Shown here in pieces: positions 25,302 to 33,783 of a stretch of DNA of 64,000 bases; the stretch's first letter is position 1; each line of letters begins with the position of its first letter. Below the pieces are notes generated by a model. It was given only the letters and a program-made list of their open reading frames with translations, was not told where the DNA came from and ran no database searches. The stretch covers positions 177,181 to 241,180 of the forward strand of contig CANLYR010000003.1 of NCBI GenBank assembly GCA_947495425.1, written 5' to 3'. The stretch is from an uncultured Aquimarina sp. (GTDB taxonomy: Bacteria; Bacteroidota; Bacteroidia; Flavobacteriales; Flavobacteriaceae). A program made the position numbers and the translations under genes.

Positions 25302-26300
25302 CTAGAAAGCCTCTTCCAAAAATCCCACAACCGCATGGATATACTCATCTGGTGCTTCTTCTTGGATATAATGTCCGGCATTAGGCACAATAGTAATTCT
25401 ATTTTGTGGAACAGAAAATTGAGCTTCATAGCGCGCTGCCACAATATCGACATCAAAAAAGGCGTCATCTTGTCCCCAGATAATAGCAACTGGTTTATTA
25501 AAGTTTTGAAATAATAAATCTGTTCCCGATGGGTCTCCCAAAATACCACCAATAGTTTCAAAAAAGTCAATGTAAGCCTGAGATGCACCCTCGTTAATGG
25601 GAATCGTATAGGCTTCCAAAAATTCGTCAGTGATGAGCGCATCGTTGGTAAGACCCATTTCTAGAAATTCATTAGTAGTGAATTCTGCAAACTCGTAATT
25701 ATTTAACTGAGACCATACTTCTTGTGGGGTGGCTTGTCCAGAAAATATTTGGGCATTAGTAGCACTGGGTGTAACACCTTCGAACCAAACTGAAGTGTCG
25801 GCTACGATAAGTCCGTTAATTCTCGATGTATCTTGTTTCATCATTTCAGCGCCTATGACACCGCCAATGTCGTGAAGTCCTAGTACGAAGTTATCAATAT
25901 TAAGAGCATCTGCGAACTCGAACATCCGTGTGGCCTGAGCACTTAACGTATATAATCCTGCTGTTTGTGGCTTATCACTTGCGCCAAAACCTAAAAAATC
26001 GGGTACAATAACTCTGTAACCACTCTGAGATGCTATTTGCTCTGCAACGTTTCTATAAAGAAATGATGATGTAGGAATGCCGTGAAATAGAATCAACACT
26101 TCACCATCCGACGGGCCGTATTCTAAATATGTCATTATATTACCGGATACGTCAACAGAATTTAATTTAGCCCTATGCTGTAAAAGGAGCTGGTTTTCAT
26201 TACTCGTATTATTGTCATCGTCATCGCTACAGGAAATTATTGCAAATGCACTGAATAGGATGATTATAAGACTTCGTAAGTTGTTTATTTTATTTTTCAT
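25302..26300 (-). CDS. alpha/beta-hydrolase lipoprotein, haloalkane dehalogenase/epoxide hydrolase-like
   Basis: 332 residues from ATG 26300. The signal peptide ends in a lipobox (FAIISC) followed by DDDD, so the protein is membrane-anchored outside the cytoplasm. The alpha/beta-hydrolase core shows the oxyanion HGIPTSS, an aspartate nucleophile in GLHDIGGV, the acid in IWGQDDAF and the base in NAGHYIQEE. An Asp nucleophile points to dehalogenase or epoxide-hydrolase chemistry rather than an esterase. An exported lipoprotein form is unusual for these enzymes. The substrate is unknown. Confidence 0.75.
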   Translation of the reverse strand: MKNKINNLRSLIIILFSAFAIISCSDDDDNNTSNENQLLLQHRAKLNSVDVSGNIMTYLEYGPSDGEVLILFHGIPTSSFLYRNVAEQIASQSGYRVIVPDFLGFGASDKPQTAGLYTLSAQATRMFEFADALNIDNFVLGLHDIGGVIGAEMMKQDTSRINGLIVADTSVWFEGVTPSATNAQIFSGQATPQEVWSQLNNYEFAEFTTNEFLEMGLTNDALITDEFLEAYTIPINEGASQAYIDFFETIGGILGDPSGTDLLFQNFNKPVAIIWGQDDAFFDVDIVAARYEAQFSVPQNRITIVPNAGHYIQEEAPDEYIHAVVGFLEEAF

Positions 26301-26355
26301 TTTTTGAATTTTCACTTTTATTATTGTAGCTATTTAGTAACTGAAATTTGCCAGC

Positions 26356-26379
26356 ATTCCGCTTTCGCGAAAGCGGAAT
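26356..26379. repeat. 24-bp perfect palindrome with GCTTTCGCGAAAGC core
   Basis: The core GCTTTCGCGAAAGC is extended by ATTCC on the left and GGAAT on the right. It lies 8 bp downstream of the MDR gene stop codon. The same core with different but still complementary flanks occurs at 37762-37785. Confidence 0.7.
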
Positions 26380-26386
26380 CATTATT

Positions 26387-27388
26387 TTAATCTATTTTGA
26401 TGATAACCTTACCTTTTTGAACACCGGATTCTAGGTATTGATAAGCTTGTATTGTTTGTTCCAGCGTAAAAATCTTATCTAAAACAGGCCAATATTTTTT
26501 ATTTTTTAAGCCATCCAATATTTCTTTTTTGGCTTCTTCAAAAATTTTGGGCTTTCTGAATAGATGAAAAACTACATGGAAACTTGTCAGTTTTAGATTT
26601 TTCATTACTAAAGGAAAAAATGGGATTTGTGGAATCTCCATTGATAGAAGACCTCCTGCAACAATGGTTGCTTCTGGCGAAGCTGCATTCGCAAGTTCTT
26701 CAGTAAAGTCACCTAATACTAAGTCTATTGCAACATTAAATCCTTCTTCATTGGTATATTCAAGGATTTTTTCCGTTAAGCTTTCAGTATCCGTAGGAAT
26801 TATGAAATCTGCTCCATTTTCTTTTAGAAAATCATCCTTTGTATCTTTTCTAGAAGTTGCTATTACAGTTGCTCCATATCTTTTTGCCATCTGTACCATT
26901 GCAGCACCTATTGCACTACTTGCTGCAGTAATAACAACTGTTTGATTAGCATTTCTTTTTAAACCCCCATTTAAAATCAAGGCACAATATGCGGTAGAAA
27001 AGGCCATCCACACAGAAGCGGCTTCCTTAAAATTTAACTCTTTTGGCTTATGTATAATAGCTTCTATGGGCGCAACAATAAATTTGCCTAATACGCCATA
27101 CTCATTCGGTAAGATATTGGGGGTGATACAAACTTCATCGCCAGCCTTAAAGTCTATGACGTTTTCTCCTACACTATAAATGATTCCTGCAGCTTCAGTA
27201 CCAATTTTAGATGGGAATTCTGGTTCGATGATATAAACACCACTCATATACATATGTTCTGAACGATTGAGTCCGGTAGCTTTAACTTCTACCACAACCT
27301 CATTTTCACTTGGATTGGATATTTCTTCATTACTATATTCTAAGGCAGTTGGTCCCGTTGCTTTATTAAATTTTATAATTGTGTTCAT
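26387..27388 (-). CDS. zinc-independent MDR oxidoreductase (quinone reductase-like)
   Basis: 333 residues from ATG 27388; the longer frame upstream lacks family similarity. Medium-chain dehydrogenase fold: N-terminal GroES-like domain (NEVVVEVKATGLNRSEHMYM) and a Rossmann domain with AASSAIGAAMVQMAKRYGATVIATS. The structural zinc Cys cluster is absent, as in NADPH:quinone reductases. Substrate unknown. It follows the exported SRPBCC gene by 54 bp, so the two may be co-transcribed. Confidence 0.8.
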   Translation of the reverse strand: MNTIIKFNKATGPTALEYSNEEISNPSENEVVVEVKATGLNRSEHMYMSGVYIIEPEFPSKIGTEAAGIIYSVGENVIDFKAGDEVCITPNILPNEYGVLGKFIVAPIEAIIHKPKELNFKEAASVWMAFSTAYCALILNGGLKRNANQTVVITAASSAIGAAMVQMAKRYGATVIATSRKDTKDDFLKENGADFIIPTDTESLTEKILEYTNEEGFNVAIDLVLGDFTEELANAASPEATIVAGGLLSMEIPQIPFFPLVMKNLKLTSFHVVFHLFRKPKIFEEAKKEILDGLKNKKYWPVLDKIFTLEQTIQAYQYLESGVQKGKVIIKID

Positions 27389-27441
27389 ACGAATTAGATT
27401 AAAAAAAAGAGAACGTTGCTTACATTCTCTTTTTTTAATTA

Positions 27442-27954
27442 CTACTTGGCTGCTGCTGCCATATTTCCTGTCCATTCCTGAACTGTACTATCCATAAATG
27501 CTATGAATTGTTCTTCTGTCATTTGTGGATTTTCCATAAACTGTTCATAATTAGACCACCATACAATCATACTTTTTTGGTAGCCTAAGTCTACAATTTT
27601 AAAGTTATTAACCATACCTTTAGCTGGTGTACCTTCTACTATTGCGTAGGAATAACTGCGTTTATCATCATCAAAAGCAATGATATTCTCTTTAAAATGT
27701 CCGGATTTATCAGGTGTATAACACACACGGGTAGCACCAGCCTGATTGCCACCTTCCAGGGTCAAACTTCCTACTAAAGAGGAATATTTGTCTACGGTAT
27801 CCAGGTCTCGAACGATTTCCCATACATCATCTGCACTTTTATTGACGACTACAGTTTTCACTAACTTAGCGTCAGCATTTTGAGCAGTAATTTGAATGTT
27901 AGTAAGCAGCATTATCAAAATGATTACTATACTTAGAGAATTAACTTTTTTCAT
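27442..27954 (-). CDS. exported SRPBCC (START-like) protein
   Basis: 170 residues. A signal peptide (MKKVNSLSIVIILIMLLTN, ending ITAQ) precedes one SRPBCC domain (VNKSADDVWEIVRDLD, then FKENIIAFDDDKRSYSYAIVEG). SRPBCC domains form a deep hydrophobic pocket for lipids, sterols or polyketides. It is a clear paralogue of the protein at 33840: both share SADDVW, FKENI, NNFK(I/V)VDLGY, KSMIVW and NPQMTEEQF. Periplasmic location of a single-domain SRPBCC protein is uncommon. Confidence 0.8.
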   Translation of the reverse strand: MKKVNSLSIVIILIMLLTNIQITAQNADAKLVKTVVVNKSADDVWEIVRDLDTVDKYSSLVGSLTLEGGNQAGATRVCYTPDKSGHFKENIIAFDDDKRSYSYAIVEGTPAKGMVNNFKIVDLGYQKSMIVWWSNYEQFMENPQMTEEQFIAFMDSTVQEWTGNMAAAAK

Positions 27955-28002
27955 TTTATTTGTTTTAAATTAAGATTTGAAATTTCACTTTCTCGAAAGC
28001 GA

Positions 28003-28335
28003 TTATGATTTTAGTTCGTTCTGTATGACTTCGAGTTCACTAAGGCATTTTGGATTTTTTAGATCATTCCAATAAAACCATTGTAGCTTTTCCTTTTCAC
28101 GAAATTGTTCTTTTACGCAGGAGACGTAAATTCCGCAACGCACTATATACATCAGGGCACGATTTCCTTTTTTTCCAATTAGCATATTATATCGTTCGTA
28201 TAACTCTTCTGCGCTTTGAAGTTTTAGATCACTTATAGAGTGAATCCCTATACGCCATAATATACTGGCCAGTTTGTCCCCCACACGAGGTAGTGTTTTT
28301 AACTCTTTGATACCTTCTTCGCGATCTATAGTCAT
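28003..28335 (-). CDS. Cdd1-like helix-hairpin-helix protein
   Basis: 110 residues. LKTLPRVGDKLASILWRIGI followed by HSISDLKLQSAEELYERYNML is a helix-hairpin-helix, and RALMYIVRCGIYVSCVKEQF matches the Cdd1 (pathogenicity-locus) family. It probably binds DNA non-specifically; the family role is unknown. It lies between two SRPBCC genes on the same strand. Confidence 0.7.
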   Translation of the reverse strand: MTIDREEGIKELKTLPRVGDKLASILWRIGIHSISDLKLQSAEELYERYNMLIGKKGNRALMYIVRCGIYVSCVKEQFREKEKLQWFYWNDLKNPKCLSELEVIQNELKS

Positions 28336-28425
28336 TTAGTCCACTTTTTTAAGTTGTTATCTAGTAAATTTCTAACCCTATTAATAAATACCGCCCACCT
28401 GGTAATGGACAGTATTAATTAATTT

Positions 28426-28842
28426 CTAGGCGTTAGCAAATTCTGCAAGGCTTACTGCAGCCATTTGATAGATACCTTCAATGTTTTTCTTTATTTCAGG
28501 AAATGCGACTTCGTTTTCTTCAGAGATTTCGAAGTCTACATCCCAATGCATTGTGGTTTGATTTCCATTTTCCTTTAAGGTAATGGTACCTTTTATGTCA
28601 CTTATGGGCATAAAATCTTGCTTGTCAATGCTATATTTAAAAACCTTGTTTTCTGCATCAGCCTGAATGGTCTCGTATAAAGTTGCACCTTCTGGCGTGG
28701 TACAAATGCGCTTGTTACCCTCTACAGAACAGGTTTCAATAATCGGCATCCATTTATCCATATGGGTTCCTGGCTCCACTTTTGCCCATACTTTAGCTAA
28801 TGGTGCATTTACTTGATTTACGGTTTCAATTCTTTTTTTCAT
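28426..28842 (-). CDS. SRPBCC family protein, cytoplasmic
   Basis: 138 residues, no signal peptide. ETVNQVNAPLAKVWAKVEPG begins the domain and TMHWDVDFEISEE ends its beta sheet, as usual for polyketide-cyclase-like SRPBCC proteins. A TetR-type operator at 28873-28888 sits 31 bp upstream of the start codon, so expression is probably controlled by the TetR protein encoded at 29345. Confidence 0.8.
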   Translation of the reverse strand: MKKRIETVNQVNAPLAKVWAKVEPGTHMDKWMPIIETCSVEGNKRICTTPEGATLYETIQADAENKVFKYSIDKQDFMPISDIKGTITLKENGNQTTMHWDVDFEISEENEVAFPEIKKNIEGIYQMAAVSLAEFANA

Positions 28843-28872
28843 TGTTTGAAATTTAAATTATAATTAATTATA

Positions 28873-28888
28873 TAGATTGGTCTGTCTA
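28873..28888. promoter_or_regulatory. TetR-type operator upstream of the 28426 SRPBCC gene
   Basis: TAGATTGGTCTGTCTA, an imperfect inverted repeat. It matches 14 of 16 bases with the reverse complement of the site in front of the tetR gene (29938-29953). Confidence 0.6.
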
Positions 28889-28907
28889 ATTAAATAGTAA
28901 AAATATA

Positions 28908-29345
28908 TTACCACCCCAGATACGATGGCGGTTTTACATTTCTCAGTCTTAAATAAACAACCATCTGTCCTCTATGATGCGATAGATGATTGACAATTAC
29001 ATTAGCAATTTCATATCGCCTTCGTTTCCCATACCATACGTCGACTGTCTCGTTGAGTTTCTCATCAGTCATTTGTTCTAGTTGTTCAATAAACGTATCG
29101 AAAAAATCTTCTAGGGCTGTTTTGATTAAATCCTTTGACGTGAGTTTCGCCTTTGCGAAGGTATCATCGGTAACAAATCGACTATGCGTGTGCAACCAGC
29201 TCGTGATATGACTCAACTGAGATTGATAGCTTTTTACTGTGGATATCGGTTTATAGTCAAAGTCTTCCTCTGGCATGGCATCTACAAATTTTAAGGTATA
29301 GCGCTTATTGCCTTTCCATTTTCTGATAAGTTCTTCTTTTTTCAT
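28908..29345 (-). CDS. DinB-like four-helix protein
   Basis: 145 residues. The N-terminal helix (KKEELIRKWKGNKRYTLKFV), an SHITSWLHTHSRF metal-binding region and NHLSHHRGQMVVYLR at the end give the three-histidine site of the DinB/YfiT fold. Such proteins are metal-dependent, often thiol transferases or enzymes of unknown substrate. The start overlaps the tetR stop by one base, so the two are one operon. Confidence 0.8.
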   Translation of the reverse strand: MKKEELIRKWKGNKRYTLKFVDAMPEEDFDYKPISTVKSYQSQLSHITSWLHTHSRFVTDDTFAKAKLTSKDLIKTALEDFFDTFIEQLEQMTDEKLNETVDVWYGKRRRYEIANVIVNHLSHHRGQMVVYLRLRNVKPPSYLGW

Positions 29346-29926
29346 TAGGGTGTAAGCATGAGTTCCAATTGTTTTCGAAAGGCAAGGAGAGGTTCTTCCA
29401 ACATTCCGGATTTCATCAATACCAGTGCACCGTTGTACATCGCCAGCATCGAAATGGTCAAACCTCTGGCATCCTGCATTGTAGAAATGGTTCCGTCTTT
29501 TTGTCCTTCTTCAATACAAGCCTGAAACACATCGATAAAATTTTCGAAGTTAGTCATGCACGAATGTGTCAAAACGGAATTGATTTGACCAACTTCCTGA
29601 CTCATTCCCACGAGCAAACAACCCCATTTAAAATTGTCTCTTTTGTAGCCTTGAACGAAAATATCGAACAGATGAATCAGCCGCTTTCTAGGATTTAACC
29701 TCTTATCAAGCAGTAATTCCTTCATATAATCGGTGCTCCATACACCATAATAATCCAAAACCTGAGCACCAAAGTCGTCTTTATCTTTAAAAAAATTATA
29801 AAAAGAGCCTCTTGAGATTCCAGCGGTTTTCAGAATTTCGTTTGTACCGGTGTTATGATACCCATTAAGACGGAATAGTTCCATTCCTACCTTAAGCACA
29901 TCATCTTTACTATGTTTTACATTCAT
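29345..29926 (-). CDS. TetR family transcriptional regulator
   Basis: 193 residues. The HTH is EILKTAGISRGSFYNFFKDKDDF; the C-terminal ligand domain contains FKWGCLLVGMSQEVG, as in AcuR/YxaF-like regulators. It is paralogous to the TetR at 45910: both start with K/H-K-D/E-DILKVG and share NGYHN and GSFYNFF. Two matching operators lie directly upstream, which suggests autoregulation, and a third lies in front of the 28426 SRPBCC gene. Confidence 0.88.
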   Translation of the reverse strand: MNVKHSKDDVLKVGMELFRLNGYHNTGTNEILKTAGISRGSFYNFFKDKDDFGAQVLDYYGVWSTDYMKELLLDKRLNPRKRLIHLFDIFVQGYKRDNFKWGCLLVGMSQEVGQINSVLTHSCMTNFENFIDVFQACIEEGQKDGTISTMQDARGLTISMLAMYNGALVLMKSGMLEEPLLAFRKQLELMLTP

Positions 29927-29937
29927 AATTTCTCAAT

Positions 29938-29997
29938 TAGACTGATCAATCTATTTACAAAGATGTGCTTTTATTTTGAAATAGACAAATCAATCTA
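29938..29997. promoter_or_regulatory. two TetR operators upstream of the 29345 tetR
   Basis: TAGACTGATCAATCTA at 29938-29953 (nearly perfect dyad, 12 bp from the start codon) and TAGACAAATCAATCTA at 29982-29997 (14 of 16 identical, same orientation). Confidence 0.65.
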
Positions 29998-30021
29998 GTT
30001 ATTTTTTTCAGCCCACAAAAA

Positions 30022-30049
30022 AACCCTTGAATATACTATTGCAAGGGTT
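30022..30049 (-). terminator. terminator of the SnoaL-like gene
   Basis: Stem AACCCTTG / CAAGGGTT, 27 bp past the stop codon. On the minus strand it is followed by a T-run. Confidence 0.65.
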
Positions 30050-30075
30050 GTTAAAGTCAATCAGGTTATCAGCCG

Positions 30076-30429
30076 TTAATAGAAAAACTGTTCACTCACG
30101 ATCTTTCCATCGTCAACTTTATAGACAATAATCTCGTCCAGAGACCATTTGTTACCATCTTTCAATTTCACTGTCATTTTATACGGAATTGCGATATAAT
30201 CTTTTGCAACAATGGCATCACCAACTTCCATTCCCTCGACGCCAGCAATGTTCTCTTGCATCGCAGTATCTTTGGCTTTAATAGCCTCTACACCTTTTAC
30301 GTGAGAGAAATGCTCACTTTGGGGCTCGATATGTTCTGCATCGGGATGAAATAGTTCATCATAGACATCATTAAATTTACCTTCTCTTAAAAGGTTTACT
30401 AAGGTATTTGCTACTTCTTGATTTGTCAT
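30076..30429 (-). CDS. SnoaL/NTF2-like protein
   Basis: 117 residues with the NTF2-like pattern: N-terminal helices (QEVANTLVNLLREGKFNDVYDELFHPDAEHIEP) and a C-terminal sheet (IAIPYKMTVKLKDGNKWSLD). The fold encloses a hydrophobic cavity like that of SRPBCC proteins and is used for polyketide cyclisation or ligand binding. No signal peptide. The substrate is unknown. Confidence 0.75.
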   Translation of the reverse strand: MTNQEVANTLVNLLREGKFNDVYDELFHPDAEHIEPQSEHFSHVKGVEAIKAKDTAMQENIAGVEGMEVGDAIVAKDYIAIPYKMTVKLKDGNKWSLDEIIVYKVDDGKIVSEQFFY

Positions 30430-30517
30430 AGTGTTCGTATTATTTATGTTTAAATTTATTTTGATAAAAAAGCCGATTTAACTTTATGTTCTTATCAATG
30501 CTTATTAATTCTCTGGT

Positions 30518-31021
30518 TTATGCTGCTTTTTTATTTTTTTTACTGAAATATTTCTGATCAGACTTAATTTTAGCTTCAGACTGCTTTCCTGTTTCGATAT
30601 AATATTTTAGATCTTCCAGGGTCTGATAGATGTCTTTTCGCATTTTTGGTTTGATCATCCATCCCATTAGCAGCCCAGGGACTGTGGCTAAGGTCACATC
30701 CAGATCCATTGTTATTGAGGAGGTATCTTTGTTTAACGACTTTACTTTCCATTTTGCCGTGGCCGCTTTCATAATAAAAGGTGTATCATCCAGATGGTAT
30801 TGCAACTCCATGGTTGCAGCATCGGCTCGATCTATAATTTCACTAACGTCTCCGAAAACCGTAGAGCACGTTCGACCGATGTAATCACTTCCTGACACCT
30901 CTCTTTCTCTGGATTCGTTAACTGTACTTGCCCAGTCACAGGCGTCTCCATAATTGGTATACAGCACTTCCCAAACCTTTTTGGCTGGTGCATTTACTTG
31001 AATGGTTTTGTTTATTTTCAT
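30518..31021 (-). CDS. SRPBCC family protein, under sigma-type promoter
   Basis: 167 residues, no signal peptide. QVNAPAKKVWEVLYTNYGDACDWASTV opens the fold. The end (GWMIKPKMRKDIYQTLEDLKYYIETGK) resembles the C-terminal helix of the SRPBCC proteins at 36698 and 37853, which share E-LK-YVE-GE. A promoter TGTCACA-N16-ATCTAA lies at 31134-31160 (minus strand), about 110 bp upstream of the start, the same as that in front of the ECF sigma gene. Confidence 0.8.
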   Translation of the reverse strand: MKINKTIQVNAPAKKVWEVLYTNYGDACDWASTVNESREREVSGSDYIGRTCSTVFGDVSEIIDRADAATMELQYHLDDTPFIMKAATAKWKVKSLNKDTSSITMDLDVTLATVPGLLMGWMIKPKMRKDIYQTLEDLKYYIETGKQSEAKIKSDQKYFSKKNKKAA

Positions 31022-31133
31022 TTTGATAAAGATTTAAATGTCCCTTCAACTAGGTCAGGACTGATTTTGTACTTCCATTTTGCACCATGCAAACTTTATT
31101 AGCGCAAAAATGTTTTTCGATGCGTTTGTATTT

Positions 31134-31160
31134 AGATTCTGAAATCGGAAACCTGTGACA
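31134..31160 (-). promoter_or_regulatory. ECF-type promoter of the 30518 SRPBCC gene
   Basis: On the minus strand TGTCACA (31160-31154), 16 nt, then ATCTAAA (from 31137). Identical spacing and elements to the promoters at 33724-33750, 33784-33810 and 44935-44961. Confidence 0.7.
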
Positions 31161-31186
31161 GCTTACAAATAAAATATTGATCGAAT

Positions 31187-31221
31187 TTTTTTGTACTATA
31201 CGGTACAAAAAAGTATATTTG
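31187..31221 (+). promoter_or_regulatory. promoter and operator of the 31240 tetR
   Basis: TTTG (31190-31193), 20 nt, TATATTTG (31214-31221) is a good Bacteroidetes promoter. Between and over these lies a 10-bp inverted repeat, TTTTTTGTAC at 31187-31196 and GTACAAAAAA at 31203-31212. It is placed to let the repressor block its own promoter. Confidence 0.65.
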
Positions 31222-31239
31222 TAATTTTTAATTACATAT

Positions 31240-31818
31240 ATGGGACGGAATAGAAAGTTTAATGAAGAAGATAGCTTGATGAAAGCCAAGGAATTATTCT
31301 GGACAAAGGGATACGAGGCTACAACATTAGATGATTTGCTGGAAGTAATGCTTATTAAAAAAAGTAGTTTTTATAATACATATGGAAACAAGCAAGCACT
31401 GTTTTTAAGAACCATTCAGCTGCACGATGAACAATCTTTTTCTCAATTCTCAAAAATGCTCAATAAAGCAGATGATAAGATAGCGTTACTGAAATCTCTT
31501 TTCTTAAGTTTTGCAGAAACTTCTGAACCAGAAGACGCTAGAGGATGTTATGCAGGAAATATTATCGTTGAAATGAATACGACCCATACAAGCCTGACAA
31601 ACTTAGCAAAAGAGTATTTATTAAAATTGGAAGGTATATTTTTTGAAGTGATTGAGGATTCCAAAGAAACAGGTGGTTTACGTACAACTATACATAGTAA
31701 AATACTATCCAATTATTTATTAAATCTCTGGAATGGTATTCATATCACAAAAAGGCTTTTTAAAGACAAAAGCAACATCAAAAAACTTATAGAATTTCAA
31801 TTAGAATTATTGAAATAA
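31240..31818 (+). CDS. TetR family transcriptional regulator
   Basis: 192 residues. MGRNRKFNEEDSLMKAKELF and TLDDLLEVMLIKKSSFYNTY form the HTH; the C-terminal domain has the EDARGCYAGNI motif of the TetR_C_16-like group. It is divergent from the 30518 SRPBCC gene and followed 13 bp later by a GNAT gene. It is of a different subgroup from the TetRs at 29345 and 45910 and has a different operator. Confidence 0.85.
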   Translation: MGRNRKFNEEDSLMKAKELFWTKGYEATTLDDLLEVMLIKKSSFYNTYGNKQALFLRTIQLHDEQSFSQFSKMLNKADDKIALLKSLFLSFAETSEPEDARGCYAGNIIVEMNTTHTSLTNLAKEYLLKLEGIFFEVIEDSKETGGLRTTIHSKILSNYLLNLWNGIHITKRLFKDKSNIKKLIEFQLELLK

Positions 31819-31831
31819 CAACGTTAAAATT

Positions 31832-32299
31832 ATGAAAGGACTGATACAACCCTTACGGAAAGAACAACTTGGTAAAATTAAAGAGATCATCAATAGCACT
31901 GAACTTTTTCCATCAGAACTAATTGATACAATGACAGCAGATTATTTTCAAGAAAACACGAATCAAGAGATCTGGTTAACGTATAATAATCCTGAACCTT
32001 TAGGTATATTATATTGTGCCCCAGAACGTATGACTGACGGAACTTATAATGCACTTTTGCTAGCTATAGACAAAAAGCATCAGGGTAAGGGAATAGGTGG
32101 GGCATTAATGCATCATCTAGAACAGCAGTTAATATCAGATGGTCACCGACTATTATTGGTAGAGACCTCTGGACAAGCTGACTTTGAGCAAACCAGGCAA
32201 TTCTATCTAAAGTCTGGTTACGAGATTGTTGCTAGAATTCCGGAGTACTACGAGGCTGGAGATGATAAAATAGTCTTTTTTAAGATATTAAGTAAATAG
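31832..32299 (+). CDS. GNAT family N-acetyltransferase
   Basis: 155 residues. The acetyl-CoA loop is visible as LLLAIDKKHQGKGIGGALMHHL, followed by LLLVETSGQADFEQTRQFYLKSGYE, typical of small-molecule GNAT enzymes. Acceptor unknown. It is likely co-transcribed with the tetR just upstream. Confidence 0.85.
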   Translation: MKGLIQPLRKEQLGKIKEIINSTELFPSELIDTMTADYFQENTNQEIWLTYNNPEPLGILYCAPERMTDGTYNALLLAIDKKHQGKGIGGALMHHLEQQLISDGHRLLLVETSGQADFEQTRQFYLKSGYEIVARIPEYYEAGDDKIVFFKILSK

Positions 32300-32302
32300 T
32301 GG

Positions 32303-32827
32303 TCACCAAGCCCTATAATTGGGTGCTTTAATACCATTCATACGCAAATGCACAATGGCTTGAGCCCGATGATGCGTACAATGGTCGAACACAATGTTCA
32401 AAATTTTCCTTCTGGTCATTCTACCTGCCCAAAAAGATGTTGTTTCTTCAAAAAATGAAATATCCTTAGTTTTTGCAACATCCCTTAGTGCATTATATTG
32501 CTTTTCGAGATAAGAGATTACTACAGTTTTATCATTTTTATCATCGGGTTGTGGAATGGTTGGAAAGTTGAAAGCAGAATTTCCAATATATGCCATTCCT
32601 TCGCCTATATGTACCATCTGTTCACCAAAAGACCGAACTTCCTTTGTAGGTTTATAATTGTACTCATTTTCAGGCATTTTCTTCGCTACATCGAGCGTGT
32701 ATTCCAGGCTGTTTTTCCATTTCTTCAGAAATTCTTCTTTGAAAGATGATTTTTGTGCGGTCATAGGCATCCAAGAGGTAAATAATAAGGTGAGTACTGT
32801 TGCTATCTCCATTTTAAACGTCATCAA
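32303..32827 (-). CDS. exported DinB-like protein
   Basis: 174 residues. A signal peptide (MEIATVLTLLFTSWMPMTAQ) precedes a DinB fold: FKEEFLKKWKNSLEYTLDVAKKMPENEYNYKP, VHIGEGMAYIG, and FDHCTHHRAQAIVHLRMNGI at the C-terminus. The three metal-binding histidines are kept. A periplasmic DinB protein is unusual. Its start overlaps the sigma-factor stop (ATGA), so it is translationally coupled; it may be an anti-sigma-like partner or simply a regulon member. Confidence 0.75.
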   Translation of the reverse strand: MMTFKMEIATVLTLLFTSWMPMTAQKSSFKEEFLKKWKNSLEYTLDVAKKMPENEYNYKPTKEVRSFGEQMVHIGEGMAYIGNSAFNFPTIPQPDDKNDKTVVISYLEKQYNALRDVAKTKDISFFEETTSFWAGRMTRRKILNIVFDHCTHHRAQAIVHLRMNGIKAPNYRAW

Positions 32828-33702
32828 TTTAAATTCATTAAGTTTTTTATGTGGTCATCGTTTACAATATCTTCAAGAAAGGTTTTTTTGTCGAAGTCTT
32901 TTTTATAAGGTAACTGTCCATAGAGAGCCGAATATTTGTCCTCGACAATATCCATCATTTCATCTGCATCACCCTTGATTTCACTTCTGAACTTAGCGTA
33001 TTCACTTTTATTGAACAATAAGTTTTTGCTGTCAATGATCTTATTGTCTAAAGCAAAGGTTACTTTTTTGTGGCATCGACAAGGATTTGATTTATTTACT
33101 AACCCACATTTCTCATTCATAAAATTGAAAAGATCTTTTCGTGAGCGAGACAGTCGTTGTCTAAAATTATCTTTTGAAATATTTAAAATCTCTGAACCCA
33201 AGGTGTGATCTGCATTAAACATTTCACCCAAAATATAGACTAATCGCTGTTCGCGTGTAAGACACAAAAGCATACCGCTCATACAGCTATAGTTCATTTC
33301 TTTTATAAAAGATTTGTTTTCTTCCTGCTCCATCTCTGTCAGGGGATGATCAGGTGTCATCTCTAATCCCTGAGCCATTTTATCGAAACTCTCAAAAATA
33401 GACTCATTGGGACGACGTTTCGACATTAAAAAGTGATTGGCTACAATGCGATATGCCCAGGTTCTAAAAGAACTATTCATTTTAAACGAGGCAAGATTGG
33501 TGATAATTTTAATAGTAGCCTCTTGAGTTAAATCTTCTGCATCTGAAGGATTACGCACCATTTTCCAGGCAATATTATAAATATATGGCTGATGTTTGAG
33601 TATAAGATTCTCAAGGGATTTCTTATCCCCATTTTGTGCTCTTTTTACCAATTCTTCATCAGTTTTATCACTGGTGTATTCTTTTAAAAACGGATTATCC
33701 AT
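32824..33702 (-). CDS. ECF-type RNA polymerase sigma factor with C-terminal extension
   Basis: 292 residues, longer than a typical ECF (about 190). Sigma-2 covers about residues 25-100 (QPYIYNIAWKMVRNPSDAEDL, FRTWAYRIVANHFLMSKRR). Sigma-4 covers about 145-195 (LTREQRLVYILGEMFNADHTL, ISKDNFRQRLSRSRKDLF). An extension of about 95 residues contains CGLVNKSNPCRCHKKVTF, a conserved Cys motif in one ECF group. No anti-sigma gene is evident. Its promoter, TGTCACA-N16-ATCTAAT, is repeated in front of three other genes of the region, indicating autoregulation and a small regulon. Confidence 0.85.
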   Translation of the reverse strand: MDNPFLKEYTSDKTDEELVKRAQNGDKKSLENLILKHQPYIYNIAWKMVRNPSDAEDLTQEATIKIITNLASFKMNSSFRTWAYRIVANHFLMSKRRPNESIFESFDKMAQGLEMTPDHPLTEMEQEENKSFIKEMNYSCMSGMLLCLTREQRLVYILGEMFNADHTLGSEILNISKDNFRQRLSRSRKDLFNFMNEKCGLVNKSNPCRCHKKVTFALDNKIIDSKNLLFNKSEYAKFRSEIKGDADEMMDIVEDKYSALYGQLPYKKDFDKKTFLEDIVNDDHIKNLMNLN

Positions 33703-33723
33703 AGGAAGTGTCTTTTATATATT

Positions 33724-33750
33724 AGATGCAGCTTTTTATAATGTGTGACA
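33724..33750 (-). promoter_or_regulatory. ECF-type autoregulatory promoter of the sigma gene
   Basis: On the minus strand TGTCACA (33750-33744), 16 nt, ATCTAAT. It gives a leader of about 15 nt before ATG 33702. With the divergent copy it forms a 10-bp inverted repeat (ATGTGTGACA, TGTCACACAT) 33 bp apart. Confidence 0.75.
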
Positions 33751-33783
33751 ACTTTAAGATAATAAAAAAAATTAGCTCAATGC

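Noticed and set aside
25283..25642. 119-codon ORF overlapping the alpha/beta hydrolase
   Set aside because: It is an out-of-frame shadow of the hydrolase gene; the hydrolase frame contains the catalytic motifs.
29144..29160. TTCGC-CTTT-GCGAA as another copy of the GCTTTCGCGAAAGC palindrome
   Set aside because: The loop interrupts the core, so it is only loosely similar; not counted as a copy.
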